NCBI GenBank assembly: GCA_016716605.1 | Contig: JADJWA010000001.1 | Coordinates: 620,001-684,000 of the forward strand | Length of the DNA: 64,000 nucleotides | DNA from: Flavobacteriales bacterium | GTDB lineage: Bacteria > Bacteroidota > Bacteroidia > Flavobacteriales_F > PHOS-HE28 | Direction: 5' to 3' | Shown here: positions 54,036-62,781 of the stretch, piece after piece | Position numbering within the stretch: position 1 is the first letter of the stretch | How the letters are laid out: every line of letters begins with the position of its first letter | Made by a program: the position numbers and the translations under genes | The notes under the pieces: generated by a model | Told to the model about the DNA's origin: nothing | The model's input: only the letters and a program-made list of their open reading frames with translations | Database searches by the model: none

Positions 54036-55991
54036 CTAGTTCTCCGTCTGTTCCACCCACATCCCATGCTCCTTGATCAACCCGATCAATTCGTCCACGG
54101 CATGTTCGCTCGGCACATTTCGCTTCACCACTTCCTTCTCACGGTACAGAGTGATCACACCGGGGCCCGTGCCCACGTAGCCGAAGTCCGCGTCGGCCAT
54201 CTCGCCTGGGCCGTTCACGATGCAGCCCATGATGCCGATCTTGACGCCCTTGAGGTGGCTGGTGCGCGCGCGGATTTTGGCGGTGGTCTCCTGCAGGTCG
54301 AAGAGCGTGCGGCCGCAACTGGGGCAGCTGATGTACTCGGTCTTGCTGGTGCGCGTGCGTGTGGCTTGCAAGATGCCAAATGCTGTGCGGCACACGAGGT
54401 CTTCACGACCGCCGTACTCGTCCGCTATGAAGATGCCATCTCCAAGCCCGTCAATGAACAGAGGGCCGATGTCCGTGCTGCTGTGCAGGACCAGATCGTC
54501 CTTGCCGATGTTCCCGTAGGCACGACCGATGATCACGGGCGTTTCGCAACCAGCTTCCAGCAAGGCGAAGAACAGGCGACGCTGCTCCGCCATGCCATGT
54601 GCGCTGTAGCTATCGATAAGGAGAACGGCCGTTGGATCGCCCTTCAACTTGGTAATGAATGCATCGTCCAGATCAGGCAGGGTCGCATACACCAGGTTGA
54701 ACTGCGGATGCTGCTCCACTCCGCTCAGATACTCTTCCTTATTGATGAAGGGATAGTGGCGCTCCTTGGCCTTGTTGGTCAACCACACGGCGTGGTCCTG
54801 CACAACGCTCAGTGTTCCTGGGATCTCGAAGTCGATGCTGTTCTTTCCGATGAAGATGCAGTCGCAGGCCTGGTCGGTGATGTTCCACTTATCCAGTGGT
54901 ACACTATAGCGGTAGCCCCATGCGAAGAGCGTTGCGGGCGTGATCCTCTCCTTGTTGCTCAGGTCGGCCATGACCACCGGTACGTGCCTGGCGCCGATGT
55001 TCAGGACTTCGTGGGAACGCCTTCGTGTGTGTCCGAATGGATCGATGGGCACGCTCGTGATGGCCGGCAGCGGGTCGTGCTTCGATCGTTCGGCGTAACG
55101 ATCCACCAGCGCACGGGCTACCGGTATCTCGAACTCGGGGTCTTCGGTCAGGCTCACCCGCACGGTGTCGCCGATGCCATCTTCCAGCAGGGCACCGATG
55201 CCCGCTGCGCTTTTCACGCGGCCGTCCTCACCATCGCCAGCTTCCGTGACACCGAGATGCAGCGGGTAGTCCCATCCCTCCTGCATCATCCGGTGAACGA
55301 GCAGGCGGTAGGCCTGCACCATCACCTGCACATTGCTCGCCTTCATGCTCAGCACGATCTCGTGGTAATTCTCATCGCGGCACACGCGCAGGAACTCAAA
55401 AGCGCTCTCCACCATGCCCTGCGGCGTGTCCCCATACCGGTTCAGGATGCGATCGCTGAGGCTGCCGTGGTTGGTGCCGATGCGCATCGCTGTGCCGTGC
55501 TCCTTGCAGATCTTCACCAAGGGCGTGAAGCGCTCGCGGATGCGACCGAGCTCTTCTTCGTACTGATCATCGGTGTACTCGCGGACGTCGAACTTCTTCT
55601 TGTCGGCGTAGTTGCCGGGGTTCACGCGCACCTTTTCCACGATGCGGGCTGCAACCTCGGCGGCGTTGGGCGTGAAGTGGATATCGGCCACCAAGGGCGC
55701 ACTGAAGCCTGCCGCTCGGATCTGCTTCTTGATCTCAGCCAGGTTCTCCGCCTCCTTCTTGCTCGGCGCCGTAATGCGCACCAGCTCACAGCCCGCCTCG
55801 ATCATGCGGATGCTCTGCGCCACGGTGGCGGCGGTGTCCATCGTGTCCGTGGTGGTCATGCTCTGCACCCGGATGGGGTTGGAGCCACCGATGCCGATTC
55901 CGCCGATGCGCACTTCGCGCGTGCGCCAGCGCTCGTAGCGCGTGAGGCTGGGGCAATACTGCCAGGGGGCGATGATCTTGGTCTCGGACAT
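54036..55991 (-). CDS. ispG: 4-hydroxy-3-methylbut-2-en-1-yl diphosphate synthase, long form
   Basis: This 651-residue protein is longer than the approximately 370-residue E. coli form because of a central inserted domain, as in Bacteroidota, Chlamydiae and plants. The N-terminal TIM-barrel region (RVQSMTTTDTMDT, VADIHFTPNAAEVAA) and C-terminal iron-sulfur domain (SCPSCGRTLFDLQ, MGCIVNGPGEMADADFGY) are clear; three Cys and the Glu of NGPGE ligate the [4Fe-4S] cluster. It performs the penultimate step of the MEP isoprenoid pathway. Confidence 0.96.
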   Translation of the reverse strand: MSETKIIAPWQYCPSLTRYERWRTREVRIGGIGIGGSNPIRVQSMTTTDTMDTAATVAQSIRMIEAGCELVRITAPSKKEAENLAEIKKQIRAAGFSAPLVADIHFTPNAAEVAARIVEKVRVNPGNYADKKKFDVREYTDDQYEEELGRIRERFTPLVKICKEHGTAMRIGTNHGSLSDRILNRYGDTPQGMVESAFEFLRVCRDENYHEIVLSMKASNVQVMVQAYRLLVHRMMQEGWDYPLHLGVTEAGDGEDGRVKSAAGIGALLEDGIGDTVRVSLTEDPEFEIPVARALVDRYAERSKHDPLPAITSVPIDPFGHTRRRSHEVLNIGARHVPVVMADLSNKERITPATLFAWGYRYSVPLDKWNITDQACDCIFIGKNSIDFEIPGTLSVVQDHAVWLTNKAKERHYPFINKEEYLSGVEQHPQFNLVYATLPDLDDAFITKLKGDPTAVLLIDSYSAHGMAEQRRLFFALLEAGCETPVIIGRAYGNIGKDDLVLHSSTDIGPLFIDGLGDGIFIADEYGGREDLVCRTAFGILQATRTRTSKTEYISCPSCGRTLFDLQETTAKIRARTSHLKGVKIGIMGCIVNGPGEMADADFGYVGTGPGVITLYREKEVVKRNVPSEHAVDELIGLIKEHGMWVEQTEN

Positions 55992-56043
55992 GGAATGCGA
56001 AGGCGGCGAAGGTACCGGGCAACACCGGAGGGCGGTGCGCGGT

Positions 56044-57009
56044 TCACCCGTGGCTCAGTGGATCCGGCTCCACCACCTCCTTGGCCGACATGCGCCGGTG
56101 GTACCAGCCATTGACCACGAGGCAGGCAAGGATGAGCGCGATGCCCGCGTAAGACCCCGCGCGCAATTGCTCTTCCGCTCCCCAGATCAACAGCGCGATC
56201 AGGATCGTGTACACCGGTTCCAGATTCACCGTGAGCATGACCGTGAAGGCCGAGAGCTTGCGCATCACGAGGATGCCCGTGACGAAGGGCAAGGAAGTGC
56301 AGACGAGTCCGAGCAACAGGTGATAGACGATGTCGCTGGTGGGCAGCTCCCAGAGCGGTGGCGGCAATCCGCCTTGATCGGCCAACGCTCCATCGAGCCC
56401 AGCGACTCCGAGACCTTGAATGAAAGGGATGGCCAGGAGGATGAGGAACAGGAAGGCCGCCACGCTCGCGATCTCGTAGAAGCTGATGCGCACGGGATCA
56501 TCCTTGTGCACAAGCACCGCGTTGATGATGTTGAACCAGGCGCTGAGCAGCGCGCTGAGCACGCCTACGACGATGCCCCATCGGTGATCGGTCTCCAATC
56601 CGAAGATCAGCAGCAGCGCCGCGATCACGATCAGGCCGAGCACCACTTCATACCCGCGCACCTTGCGCTTGAACCAGATCGGCTCCAGCAGCGCCGTGAA
56701 TACCGTGCTCGTGCTCAAGCAAGCCGCTGCGATGCTGGCCGTGCTGATCTTGATGGCGCCATAGAAGGTGATCCAATGCCCGGCGATGATGAGGCCGGTG
56801 AGCAGATAGACGCCCAGTTTCGGCGTGCGCCACGAGAGCGAGCGCTTCATGAGCACCGCCGCCACCGCCAGGCCCAGCGCTGCGATGATGGTGCGCGTGT
56901 ACACCAGATGCAAGGTGCCTTGCTGGATCAGCTTGCCGAAGATGCCCGTGAAGCCCCACAGGAAGACCGTGAAGTGCAGGAGCCAAAGGGCTTGGGTACG
57001 GCTGCGCAT
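56044..57009 (-). CDS. EamA/DMT-superfamily transporter
   Basis: The start is the ATG at 57009 (MRSRTQALWLLHFTVFLWG). The 321-residue protein has ten hydrophobic helices in two EamA repeats of five (FLWGFTGIFGKLIQQG in the first, LTVNLEPVYTILIALLIWG in the second). It is an inner-membrane metabolite exporter or importer of unknown substrate. It is transcribed away from the frameshifted coiled-coil gene on the same strand, 23 bases downstream of it. Confidence 0.88.
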   Translation of the reverse strand: MRSRTQALWLLHFTVFLWGFTGIFGKLIQQGTLHLVYTRTIIAALGLAVAAVLMKRSLSWRTPKLGVYLLTGLIIAGHWITFYGAIKISTASIAAACLSTSTVFTALLEPIWFKRKVRGYEVVLGLIVIAALLLIFGLETDHRWGIVVGVLSALLSAWFNIINAVLVHKDDPVRISFYEIASVAAFLFLILLAIPFIQGLGVAGLDGALADQGGLPPPLWELPTSDIVYHLLLGLVCTSLPFVTGILVMRKLSAFTVMLTVNLEPVYTILIALLIWGAEEQLRAGSYAGIALILACLVVNGWYHRRMSAKEVVEPDPLSHG

Positions 57010-57032
57010 CGAGCGCGCCAAGGTAGAGGCGG

Positions 57033-57898
57033 CTATCGGATGGCCTCGAGCTTCTCGCGCATGGCCCGCACGAGCTGCTCCTGCTTCGAGATCTCGCCGC
57101 GCTTGCGTTCCTGGGCTTCGAGGTTCTTCTTCACCTCCCAAGCCAGTTCTTCAGCTTTCTTCTTCTGCTGGGCCTCTTCCGCAATGGCCTTGCTGCGCTT
57201 ATCCTGCAATTTGGCTTGCTGCTTCTGCAACGCGGCCAGGGCCTTCTCTCCTTCCGCGTCCGGCTCGGCCGCGTTCTCCTTGCGCTGACGCTCCACCTTG
57301 CGGCCTGCTCTTCCGCTTCCCGGACCAGGCGCTCTTGCTCCTGAACGGCCTCTGCGGCGCGCTGCTTCGCTTTCTCGATGCTGGATTCCATGCGCTCCTT
57401 CTCGCGCTGCAGGTTGCTCAGCTCCTGTTCCAGCTTGGACAGGCCCTTCTCAGCGATGGAGAGCTCTTGCTGTGCGAGCTGCCGCCGAAGCATGGTGCTC
57501 TGCTGCTGCACATAGGCCTTGGCTCCCTCAAAGGCCCTGGCATCGCTGCTCGGACCCAGCCAGCCTTCTTTGGTGAGGAAGGCCACATGCGCCACGGTGA
57601 ACGGCGCTCCCTTGCGCTGCTCGGCCTTCATCAGCACACGCACGGTGTCAGGCGAGATCTGTGGAAGCAACGCGCTCGCAGCCACCACTTCCTTCTTGTT
57701 CGATACATCGCGGCTCACGCGCTTCAGCTCATCCTTCCACCACGACTCCACGTACTTCACATCGGTGCCCTCGAACTGGAAGCTGAGCGTTGGATGGATG
57801 CCGGTGCTGAACGAGCAAGAGGACACTTGCACGGTTGGTTGCGCGTGTGACGCAAGAGCGAGAAGTACGAAGGGGAGCAGGGTCGATCTCATGGTCAT
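57033..57898 (-). pseudogene. Exported coiled-coil protein, frameshifted near 57300
   Basis: The ATG at 57898 (or 57892) starts a signal peptide (MRSTLLPFVLLALASHAQ) and about 190 residues of soluble then coiled-coil sequence up to AAEAVQEQERLVREAEEQAA at about 57303. From there the first frame turns into Arg/Pro-rich nonsense. The next frame continues the coiled coil (VERQRKENAAEPDAEGEKAL to RAMREKLEAIR) to a stop at 57033. Adding one base at about 57296-57302 restores a single protein of about 287 residues. This may be a real mutation or a sequencing error. Confidence 0.75.
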
Positions 57899-57931
57899 CG
57901 GTTTCCAATGGACGTGCCGCAGAGGCATCCG

Positions 57932-58507
57932 TCACTCCTCTGCCACCTTGGAGACGCCACCGCTCACGGCGAACTTCATCACATCGGCGGGGTTGGCATC
58001 GATCGGACGGACATTGGTGCGCGGCACGATGAAGACGTTGCCGCTCCAAGCGAAGGAGTGCGGCATATAGACAGCGACCTTCTCCGCGCCGATGCCCAAG
58101 TGCTCCAGATCCTCCTGCGTGATGAAGCCGAGGCGCTCCGCTTCCAATCCGCCGAGCCGCACGAGCACCGGCCGATCGAATTTGCGCTTGCTGCCCACGA
58201 GCGCCTCCATCATGTCCTTCAGCGCGCCGTACATGGTCTTGATCACCGGCACTTTCTGCAGCACCTCGTCGCCGATCTCGGCCAAAGGCTGAAAGAGGAT
58301 GGTGCTGCCCAGCCAACCCGCTGCTGTGATGATGGCCAAGAGGATGAGGATGCCCAGGCCAGGGATGTCCGTTTGGATGATGCCATCGAGGAAGGCGAGC
58401 ACGCGCCACACGGCCCATACGATCACGGTGATCGGAACGAGCAGGAGCAGGCCCCGGAAGAAGTAACCGAGCAGGATGCGGCTGTTGCGGCGAGCGTTGA
58501 AGGACAT
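57932..58507 (-). CDS. DUF502 membrane protein
   Basis: This 191-residue protein has two TM helices near the N-terminus (YFFRGLLLLVPITVIVWAVW, GLGILILLAIITAAGWLGS) and a soluble domain with the family signature KVPVIKTMYGALKDMMEAL and VYMPHSFAWSGNVFIVPR. DUF502 proteins are inner-membrane proteins of unknown function. It is followed 34 bases later by the frameshifted coiled-coil gene. Confidence 0.9.
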   Translation of the reverse strand: MSFNARRNSRILLGYFFRGLLLLVPITVIVWAVWRVLAFLDGIIQTDIPGLGILILLAIITAAGWLGSTILFQPLAEIGDEVLQKVPVIKTMYGALKDMMEALVGSKRKFDRPVLVRLGGLEAERLGFITQEDLEHLGIGAEKVAVYMPHSFAWSGNVFIVPRTNVRPIDANPADVMKFAVSGGVSKVAEE

Positions 58508-58527
58508 GGCGGCGGCGAAGGTATTGG

Positions 58528-58637
58528 CTCAAGTAGGCAGTCAGCAGTAGGTAGTTTGCAGTAAGCAGTCGCGGGGGTTGGCGAGGTCTCTCGGGCCCGC
58601 CAACTGCTTACTGCAAACTGCCCACTGCCTACTTGAG
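58528..58637. repeat. Long imperfect inverted repeat of the CAGTAGGCAGT family
   Basis: The left arm at 58528-58569 and right arm at 58603-58637 are nearly perfect reverse complements (CTCAAGTAGGCAG at the outside, GTTTGCAGTAAGCAGT inside) around a GC-rich loop. The right arm supplies the last codons and the TAG stop of the MmcQ gene. Confidence 0.75.
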
Positions 58638-58976
58638 CTCCTCCCGCAACTTCTTCGGCAAACTCGCGCGCACCAGCTCGTAGCTGTGATCGACCAGCTC
58701 CACCAAGAGCTTGCGCGGCACGGAGCCGGTCACATCCACGGTGTTCCAGTGCTGCTTGTTCATGTGGAAGCCCGGCACGATGCCTTCGTAGCGCTCGCGC
58801 AGGTCGATGGCGCGTTCGGGTTCGCACTTCAGGTTGATGGTCTCGAAGACATCGAGCGGTGCCAAGGCGAAGATCTTCCCGGCCACACGGAACACGAGCA
58901 CGTCAGGTCCGAAAGGTGTGTCCCAGCTCACGCCGGGCTTCGTGGCGCAATGCGCTTGCAACTCGTCGATTGTCAT
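58629..58976 (-). CDS. MmcQ/YjbR family protein
   Basis: The start is the ATG at 58976 (MTIDELQAHCATKPGVSWD), which overlaps the cyclase-family gene stop by ATGA; the longer upstream frame is a shadow. The 115-residue protein has the CyaY-like MmcQ/YjbR fold pattern (TPFGPDVLVFRVAGKIFAL and PGFHMNKQHWNTVDV). Some members are called DNA-binding, but the function is uncertain. Its 3' end lies in an inverted repeat. Confidence 0.92.
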   Translation of the reverse strand: MTIDELQAHCATKPGVSWDTPFGPDVLVFRVAGKIFALAPLDVFETINLKCEPERAIDLRERYEGIVPGFHMNKQHWNTVDVTGSVPRKLLVELVDHSYELVRASLPKKLREELK

Positions 58977-59746
58977 GGCAGCACGGCGTACAGCACCGGA
59001 CGGCTCGGCGCGGCATCGTTGATGAAGTGCGGCAGCTGCAGCTCGAGCAGGTAGTCGCCATCGCCCACGCTCGCGGGCACATGGATCATCTCGGTGATGG
59101 TGCGCTCCAAGTCGATGGTGTTCGGGAAATCCCAGAAGGCATGGTGCGCTGCCAGCACGCCGCCATCCTCTTCGCGATCTACACTCGGCAGATCGAGCAG
59201 CAGGTGCTTCACGCCGATGCTGCGCAACCACGCGCATGCGGTGCTCTGCAAGTAGCAGGGATTGCTGCCGCTCCATTGGCGCGTGCCGGCTTCGTCGTCG
59301 TTGGGCAGCGTGCGCAGCACCAACGCCTCCGGCGGACGCTCATTCACCAAGTGCCGCAGCTGCTCCAGGGTGATCACGCGGTCCTCCCGTTGGTCGGGCG
59401 CGCGCCGTGTCTCTGGGCGCACACTCAACACTTGCGCAGTGAAGAAGTAGCGCTTGAGCAAATTGCCCACGGCGTGGATCTCCGGGCTGATGTGCCCCAC
59501 GCTCTCGGTGTGCGTGCCATGGCCGTGCGGGTTGAAGGACACGTTGCGGAAGTTCACAGGCGCGCCTTCGCTCACGGCGTAGATCTTCTCCACGCCTGCT
59601 TCATCCTTGTTGCGCACGGGTTCAATCGCCACAGGCCCCACGTACCATGCGCGCGGACCACTCTCGCTCAGCGGAAGCGAAAGGTCCAGCGGCTTCGAGA
59701 GGTCAACCTTGAAGCTGCGGCCGCGGTGGGTGATCTCAGCGATCAT
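58973..59746 (-). CDS. Cyclase-family (kynurenine formamidase-like) metal hydrolase
   Basis: This 257-residue protein has the family metal motif HxGTHxxxxxH as NPHGHGTHTESVGH near residue 75, plus LLLDLPSVDREEDGG later. The family contains kynurenine formamidases and isatin hydrolases. It is cytoplasmic, with no signal peptide. The start overlaps the 3' end of hemW by 11 bases, and the stop overlaps the MmcQ start by 4, so the three are probably co-transcribed. Confidence 0.9.
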   Translation of the reverse strand: MIAEITHRGRSFKVDLSKPLDLSLPLSESGPRAWYVGPVAIEPVRNKDEAGVEKIYAVSEGAPVNFRNVSFNPHGHGTHTESVGHISPEIHAVGNLLKRYFFTAQVLSVRPETRRAPDQREDRVITLEQLRHLVNERPPEALVLRTLPNDDEAGTRQWSGSNPCYLQSTACAWLRSIGVKHLLLDLPSVDREEDGGVLAAHHAFWDFPNTIDLERTITEMIHVPASVGDGDYLLELQLPHFINDAAPSRPVLYAVLP

Positions 59747-60863
59747 CGTCGTTGACGAACAGGTCGCTCGCGATCCGATCCGCGAAGTGCCTGCCCGCTT
59801 TCGTCAAAACTAACCGCCCATCGGCGTGAATCAGGTGGCCTGTTGCGGTCCATCGCTCAACGGCCCTGCGTTGATGACTGATCACATCCATTTCCAGACG
59901 GGCCAGCTCAACGCCTTTGCTCGTGCGCAAACCGGTGAGCAAGCGCTCGTTGGTGCGCTGCGCGGGCGTGAGCAACTCTTCGTCCCAAAACCGTGCGCCT
60001 TCAACCACGCCCTGCACGTAGCGCGCGTTGTTCGCCATGTTCCAGCGGCGCTTGCTTCCATCGAACGAATGCGCCGATGGGCCGATGCCGAGGTAGGGCA
60101 CGCCTTCCCAGTAGCTGCTGTTGTGCCGCGAGTGGTGGCCGGGCAAGCCGAAATTGCTGATCTCGTAGTGCTCCAGTCCAGCGGCCTCCATGCGCTCCAT
60201 CAAGCGGTCGAATTGCGCGCTCTGGTCCGCATCGCCGGGCATGCTCACGATCGACTTCTTCACTTGGTGCGCGAGCGCCGTTTTCGGCTCCACGGTGAGG
60301 CAATAGGCGCTCAGGTGCGGCATGCCGTGATCGAGTGCGATGGTGAGTTGCTCGTCCCATTCCGTCAAGGTCATCTGCGGCAAGCCGTAGATCAGGTCGA
60401 TGGTCCACGAGGCGAATCCTGCTTTCGCGATGAGCGCGATGCTCTTCAATGCTTGCGCGGCATTGTGCGCGCGGCCCATCCAAATCAAACGGTCGGCGCG
60501 GAAGCTCTGCGTGCCGAGGCTCAGGCGCGTGATACCCATCGCCTTCCATTGCTCCAAGCGCTCGGCGGTGATGTCGTCGGGGTTCGCTTCCAAAGTCACC
60601 TCGGCATTGCGTTGCACACGGAACAAGTCGCTGCACTGTTGAAGCAAGGCTGCGATGCGCGCTGGCTCCAACAAGCTGGGAGTTCCGCCACCGAAGTAGA
60701 TCGTGCTCACAGGAGCATCGCCGATTTCATTCGAGCGACGAAGTAGCTCCAGCTCCATCGCATCAAGCAATCCTTCGCGGCCCTTTGCGGAAGTGCTGAA
60801 ATGGAAATCGCAGTAGGTGCAGGCCTTTCGGCAGAATGGGATGTGGAGGTAGATGCCGGCCAT
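59736..60863 (-). CDS. hemW: Radical SAM heme chaperone HemW-like protein
   Basis: The start is the ATG at 60863 (MAGIYLHIPFCRKACTYCDF). The 375-residue protein has the radical SAM cysteines Cys11, Cys15 and Cys18, the SAM-binding GGGTPSLL and the HemW-type segments IDLIYGLPQMTLTEW and NFGLPGHHSRHN. The shortened Cys motif followed by Phe is the HemW form rather than oxygen-independent coproporphyrinogen oxidase. It is thought to deliver heme to apoproteins, which fits the multiheme cytochrome in the window. Confidence 0.92.
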   Translation of the reverse strand: MAGIYLHIPFCRKACTYCDFHFSTSAKGREGLLDAMELELLRRSNEIGDAPVSTIYFGGGTPSLLEPARIAALLQQCSDLFRVQRNAEVTLEANPDDITAERLEQWKAMGITRLSLGTQSFRADRLIWMGRAHNAAQALKSIALIAKAGFASWTIDLIYGLPQMTLTEWDEQLTIALDHGMPHLSAYCLTVEPKTALAHQVKKSIVSMPGDADQSAQFDRLMERMEAAGLEHYEISNFGLPGHHSRHNSSYWEGVPYLGIGPSAHSFDGSKRRWNMANNARYVQGVVEGARFWDEELLTPAQRTNERLLTGLRTSKGVELARLEMDVISHQRRAVERWTATGHLIHADGRLVLTKAGRHFADRIASDLFVNDDDR

Positions 60864-60880
60864 TAGAGAAAGACTCAATT

Positions 60881-60948
60881 CACAAGACTCAAGAACCAAG
60901 TTTCATGTTGACTCGCTTAAGTCTTGTAACTTGTGTTTTGAATCTTGA
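60881..60948. repeat. CACAAGACTCAAG palindromic repeat upstream of hemW
   Basis: CACAAGACTCAAG at 60881-60893 is identical to the left arm at 29411-29423 and faces an imperfect inverted copy (CTTAAGTCTTGTAACTTGTG) on the right. It fills the 93-base gap between the histidine kinase and hemW. Confidence 0.65.
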
Positions 60949-60956
60949 ATCGCCCT

Positions 60957-62525
60957 TCAACTCTTCAAGCTAATCCTGAACGTCGTCCCTTTCCCCGGCG
61001 CGCTCTTCTTCACGAAGATCCGGCCGCCGTGGTATTGCTCGATGATGCGCTTAGTGAGCGAAAGCCCTAAGCCCCAGCCGCGCTTCTTTGTGGTGAAGCC
61101 AGGTTGAAAGACGGTCTTGTGCTGCGCGGCCGGAATGCCCTTGCCAGTGTCGGTCACATCCACATGCACGTGATCATCTTCGGGGATGATCTCGATGGTG
61201 ATGGCCCCTTCGCCTTCCATGGCATCCACGGCGTTGCGGATCAGGTTCTCCAGCACCCAGCTGAAAAGCGGACGATTCAAGGGCACTTGCAATTCGGTGT
61301 CGGCGGGCGTGCTCACTTCGATGCGCGCGCGGCTGGGCAGGCGCGGACGCAGGTAGAGCACCGTGGCGCGCAGCGTGTGGTAGAGCTTCTCCGGCGCGAG
61401 GTCGGGCGCTGATCCGATCTTCGAGAAACGCTCGGTGATCACTTCCAAACGATCAACATCCTTGCGCATCTCATTCACGGATGAGGGATCCACGCCTTGG
61501 TCCTTCAGTAATTCGACCCAGGCCATGAGCGAGCTGAGCGGCGTGCCCAATTGGTGGGCGGTCTCCTTGGCCATGCCCACCCACACCTGATTCTGCTCGG
61601 CATTGCGGAACACGCTGAAGAGCGCGTAGGCCACCAGCAAGAAGAGCGCGAGGATGGCGAGCTGCACGTAGGGGAAGTAGCGCAGCTGCTTGATCACGAG
61701 GCTCTCCTCGTAGTAGATGTAATTGCGGCCTTTGCCCGGCAGGTCGATGGCGATGGGCGCGTTGGCCTTCTCCATGGCCGCGAGTTGCGCGCGCAGAGCA
61801 GTGGTGTCCGCGAGGATCTCCTCTTCGATGTTGGCGGTCTCGAGGATCCGTGAGCGCGTGCTGTCTGTGTAGATCACGGGCACGGCGGCGGTGCTCATCA
61901 CGGTCTCGGAGATGAAGGAGCTGATGATGCCATCCATCACTTCCTGCAGCTCGGTGAAGACCTTGCTATCGGTATAGTAGAGGTATTGCTTCTGGTTGCC
62001 ATGCACAGCGATCTCGATGGCAGGACGCTGCGCTGCCATGCTGTCCACCAGCACGCGCAACCGCTCAGGATGGTTCACCACGGTGCTGTCGAGGTTGCGG
62101 TGGAACTTCACTTCGCGCTTGGCATCCACGATCACAACCGGCACAGTGGTGTTGTCCTGCACCACGCGCAGGTAAAAGGAGAAGTCCGTGTCGTCGGCGC
62201 GGCCCAAGCGCTGCATGGCATCGGCGAAGAGCTGCACCTTCTTGCGTTCCTCTTCGCGCAGCCGATCGAACAAGCGCTCGGTGTAGTTCACCAGCTCGGC
62301 GCGGTTCTGCACAGCCTCGGCCCAGAGCTTCACCTTTCGCCGCTCCTCGGCACGGATGTCATCGACGATGCGGCTGCTGTACCACAACGACGCGCCAACC
62401 AGCAGCATGGCCACGGCGGCCAGCACCAGTTTCCAGCGTTGCTTGCGTGAGTAGAGGTCCACGGGGTGAAAGGTCGGGGGAATGCGGGAAGGTTGCGGTG
62501 TTGGGGGTTGGCCCGGCGCACCCAT
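60957..62525 (-). CDS. Membrane sensor histidine kinase
   Basis: This 522-residue protein starts at the ATG at 62525, or at a GTG at 62462, giving a protein with two TM helices (about residues 33-48 and 285-305). They flank a periplasmic sensor region of about 235 residues. After it come the H-box (MAKETAHQLGTPLSSLMAW), N-box (VLENLIRNAVDAM), G1 (DTGKGI) and G2 (RGWGLGLSLTKRI). All catalytic motifs are present, unlike the kinase at 36995. No response regulator is adjacent, so its partner is elsewhere. Confidence 0.92.
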   Translation of the reverse strand: MGAPGQPPTPQPSRIPPTFHPVDLYSRKQRWKLVLAAVAMLLVGASLWYSSRIVDDIRAEERRKVKLWAEAVQNRAELVNYTERLFDRLREEERKKVQLFADAMQRLGRADDTDFSFYLRVVQDNTTVPVVIVDAKREVKFHRNLDSTVVNHPERLRVLVDSMAAQRPAIEIAVHGNQKQYLYYTDSKVFTELQEVMDGIISSFISETVMSTAAVPVIYTDSTRSRILETANIEEEILADTTALRAQLAAMEKANAPIAIDLPGKGRNYIYYEESLVIKQLRYFPYVQLAILALFLLVAYALFSVFRNAEQNQVWVGMAKETAHQLGTPLSSLMAWVELLKDQGVDPSSVNEMRKDVDRLEVITERFSKIGSAPDLAPEKLYHTLRATVLYLRPRLPSRARIEVSTPADTELQVPLNRPLFSWVLENLIRNAVDAMEGEGAITIEIIPEDDHVHVDVTDTGKGIPAAQHKTVFQPGFTTKKRGWGLGLSLTKRIIEQYHGGRIFVKKSAPGKGTTFRISLKS

Positions 62526-62568
62526 CGCGGCCTGTTGGGGGTTGAGGAGAGTCGCCGTTGGCGCGCCC

Positions 62569-62724
62569 TCACTCCTCCACCGTCACCCTTCCGCCTTCGT
62601 CCTTCTCCTTCTTGTCGTCCTTGAAGAGGCGGTCGATGCCTTTACGCGGCTTCTCTTGAACGAGCGCAGGAGCAGCAGTGCTATCCGGCTCAACTATGAC
62701 GATGAACGAATAGTTATCCACCAT
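62569..62724 (-). CDS. Short ORF or gene remnant upstream of the histidine kinase
   Basis: An ATG at 62724 begins 51 codons (MVDNYSFIVIVEPDSTAAP to EGGRVTVEE). The frame stays open further upstream without a convincing start. The Lys/Glu/Asp-rich end (KGIDRLFKDDKKEKDEGG) looks like the disordered tail of a larger protein. It may be a small gene or the truncated 3' end of a lost one. Confidence 0.3.
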   Translation of the reverse strand: MVDNYSFIVIVEPDSTAAPALVQEKPRKGIDRLFKDDKKEKDEGGRVTVEE

Positions 62725-62781
62725 CGGAATAAACTGCCCGTTCGTGCTTATACCTTCAACCCACCTAAAACCCCAACTACC

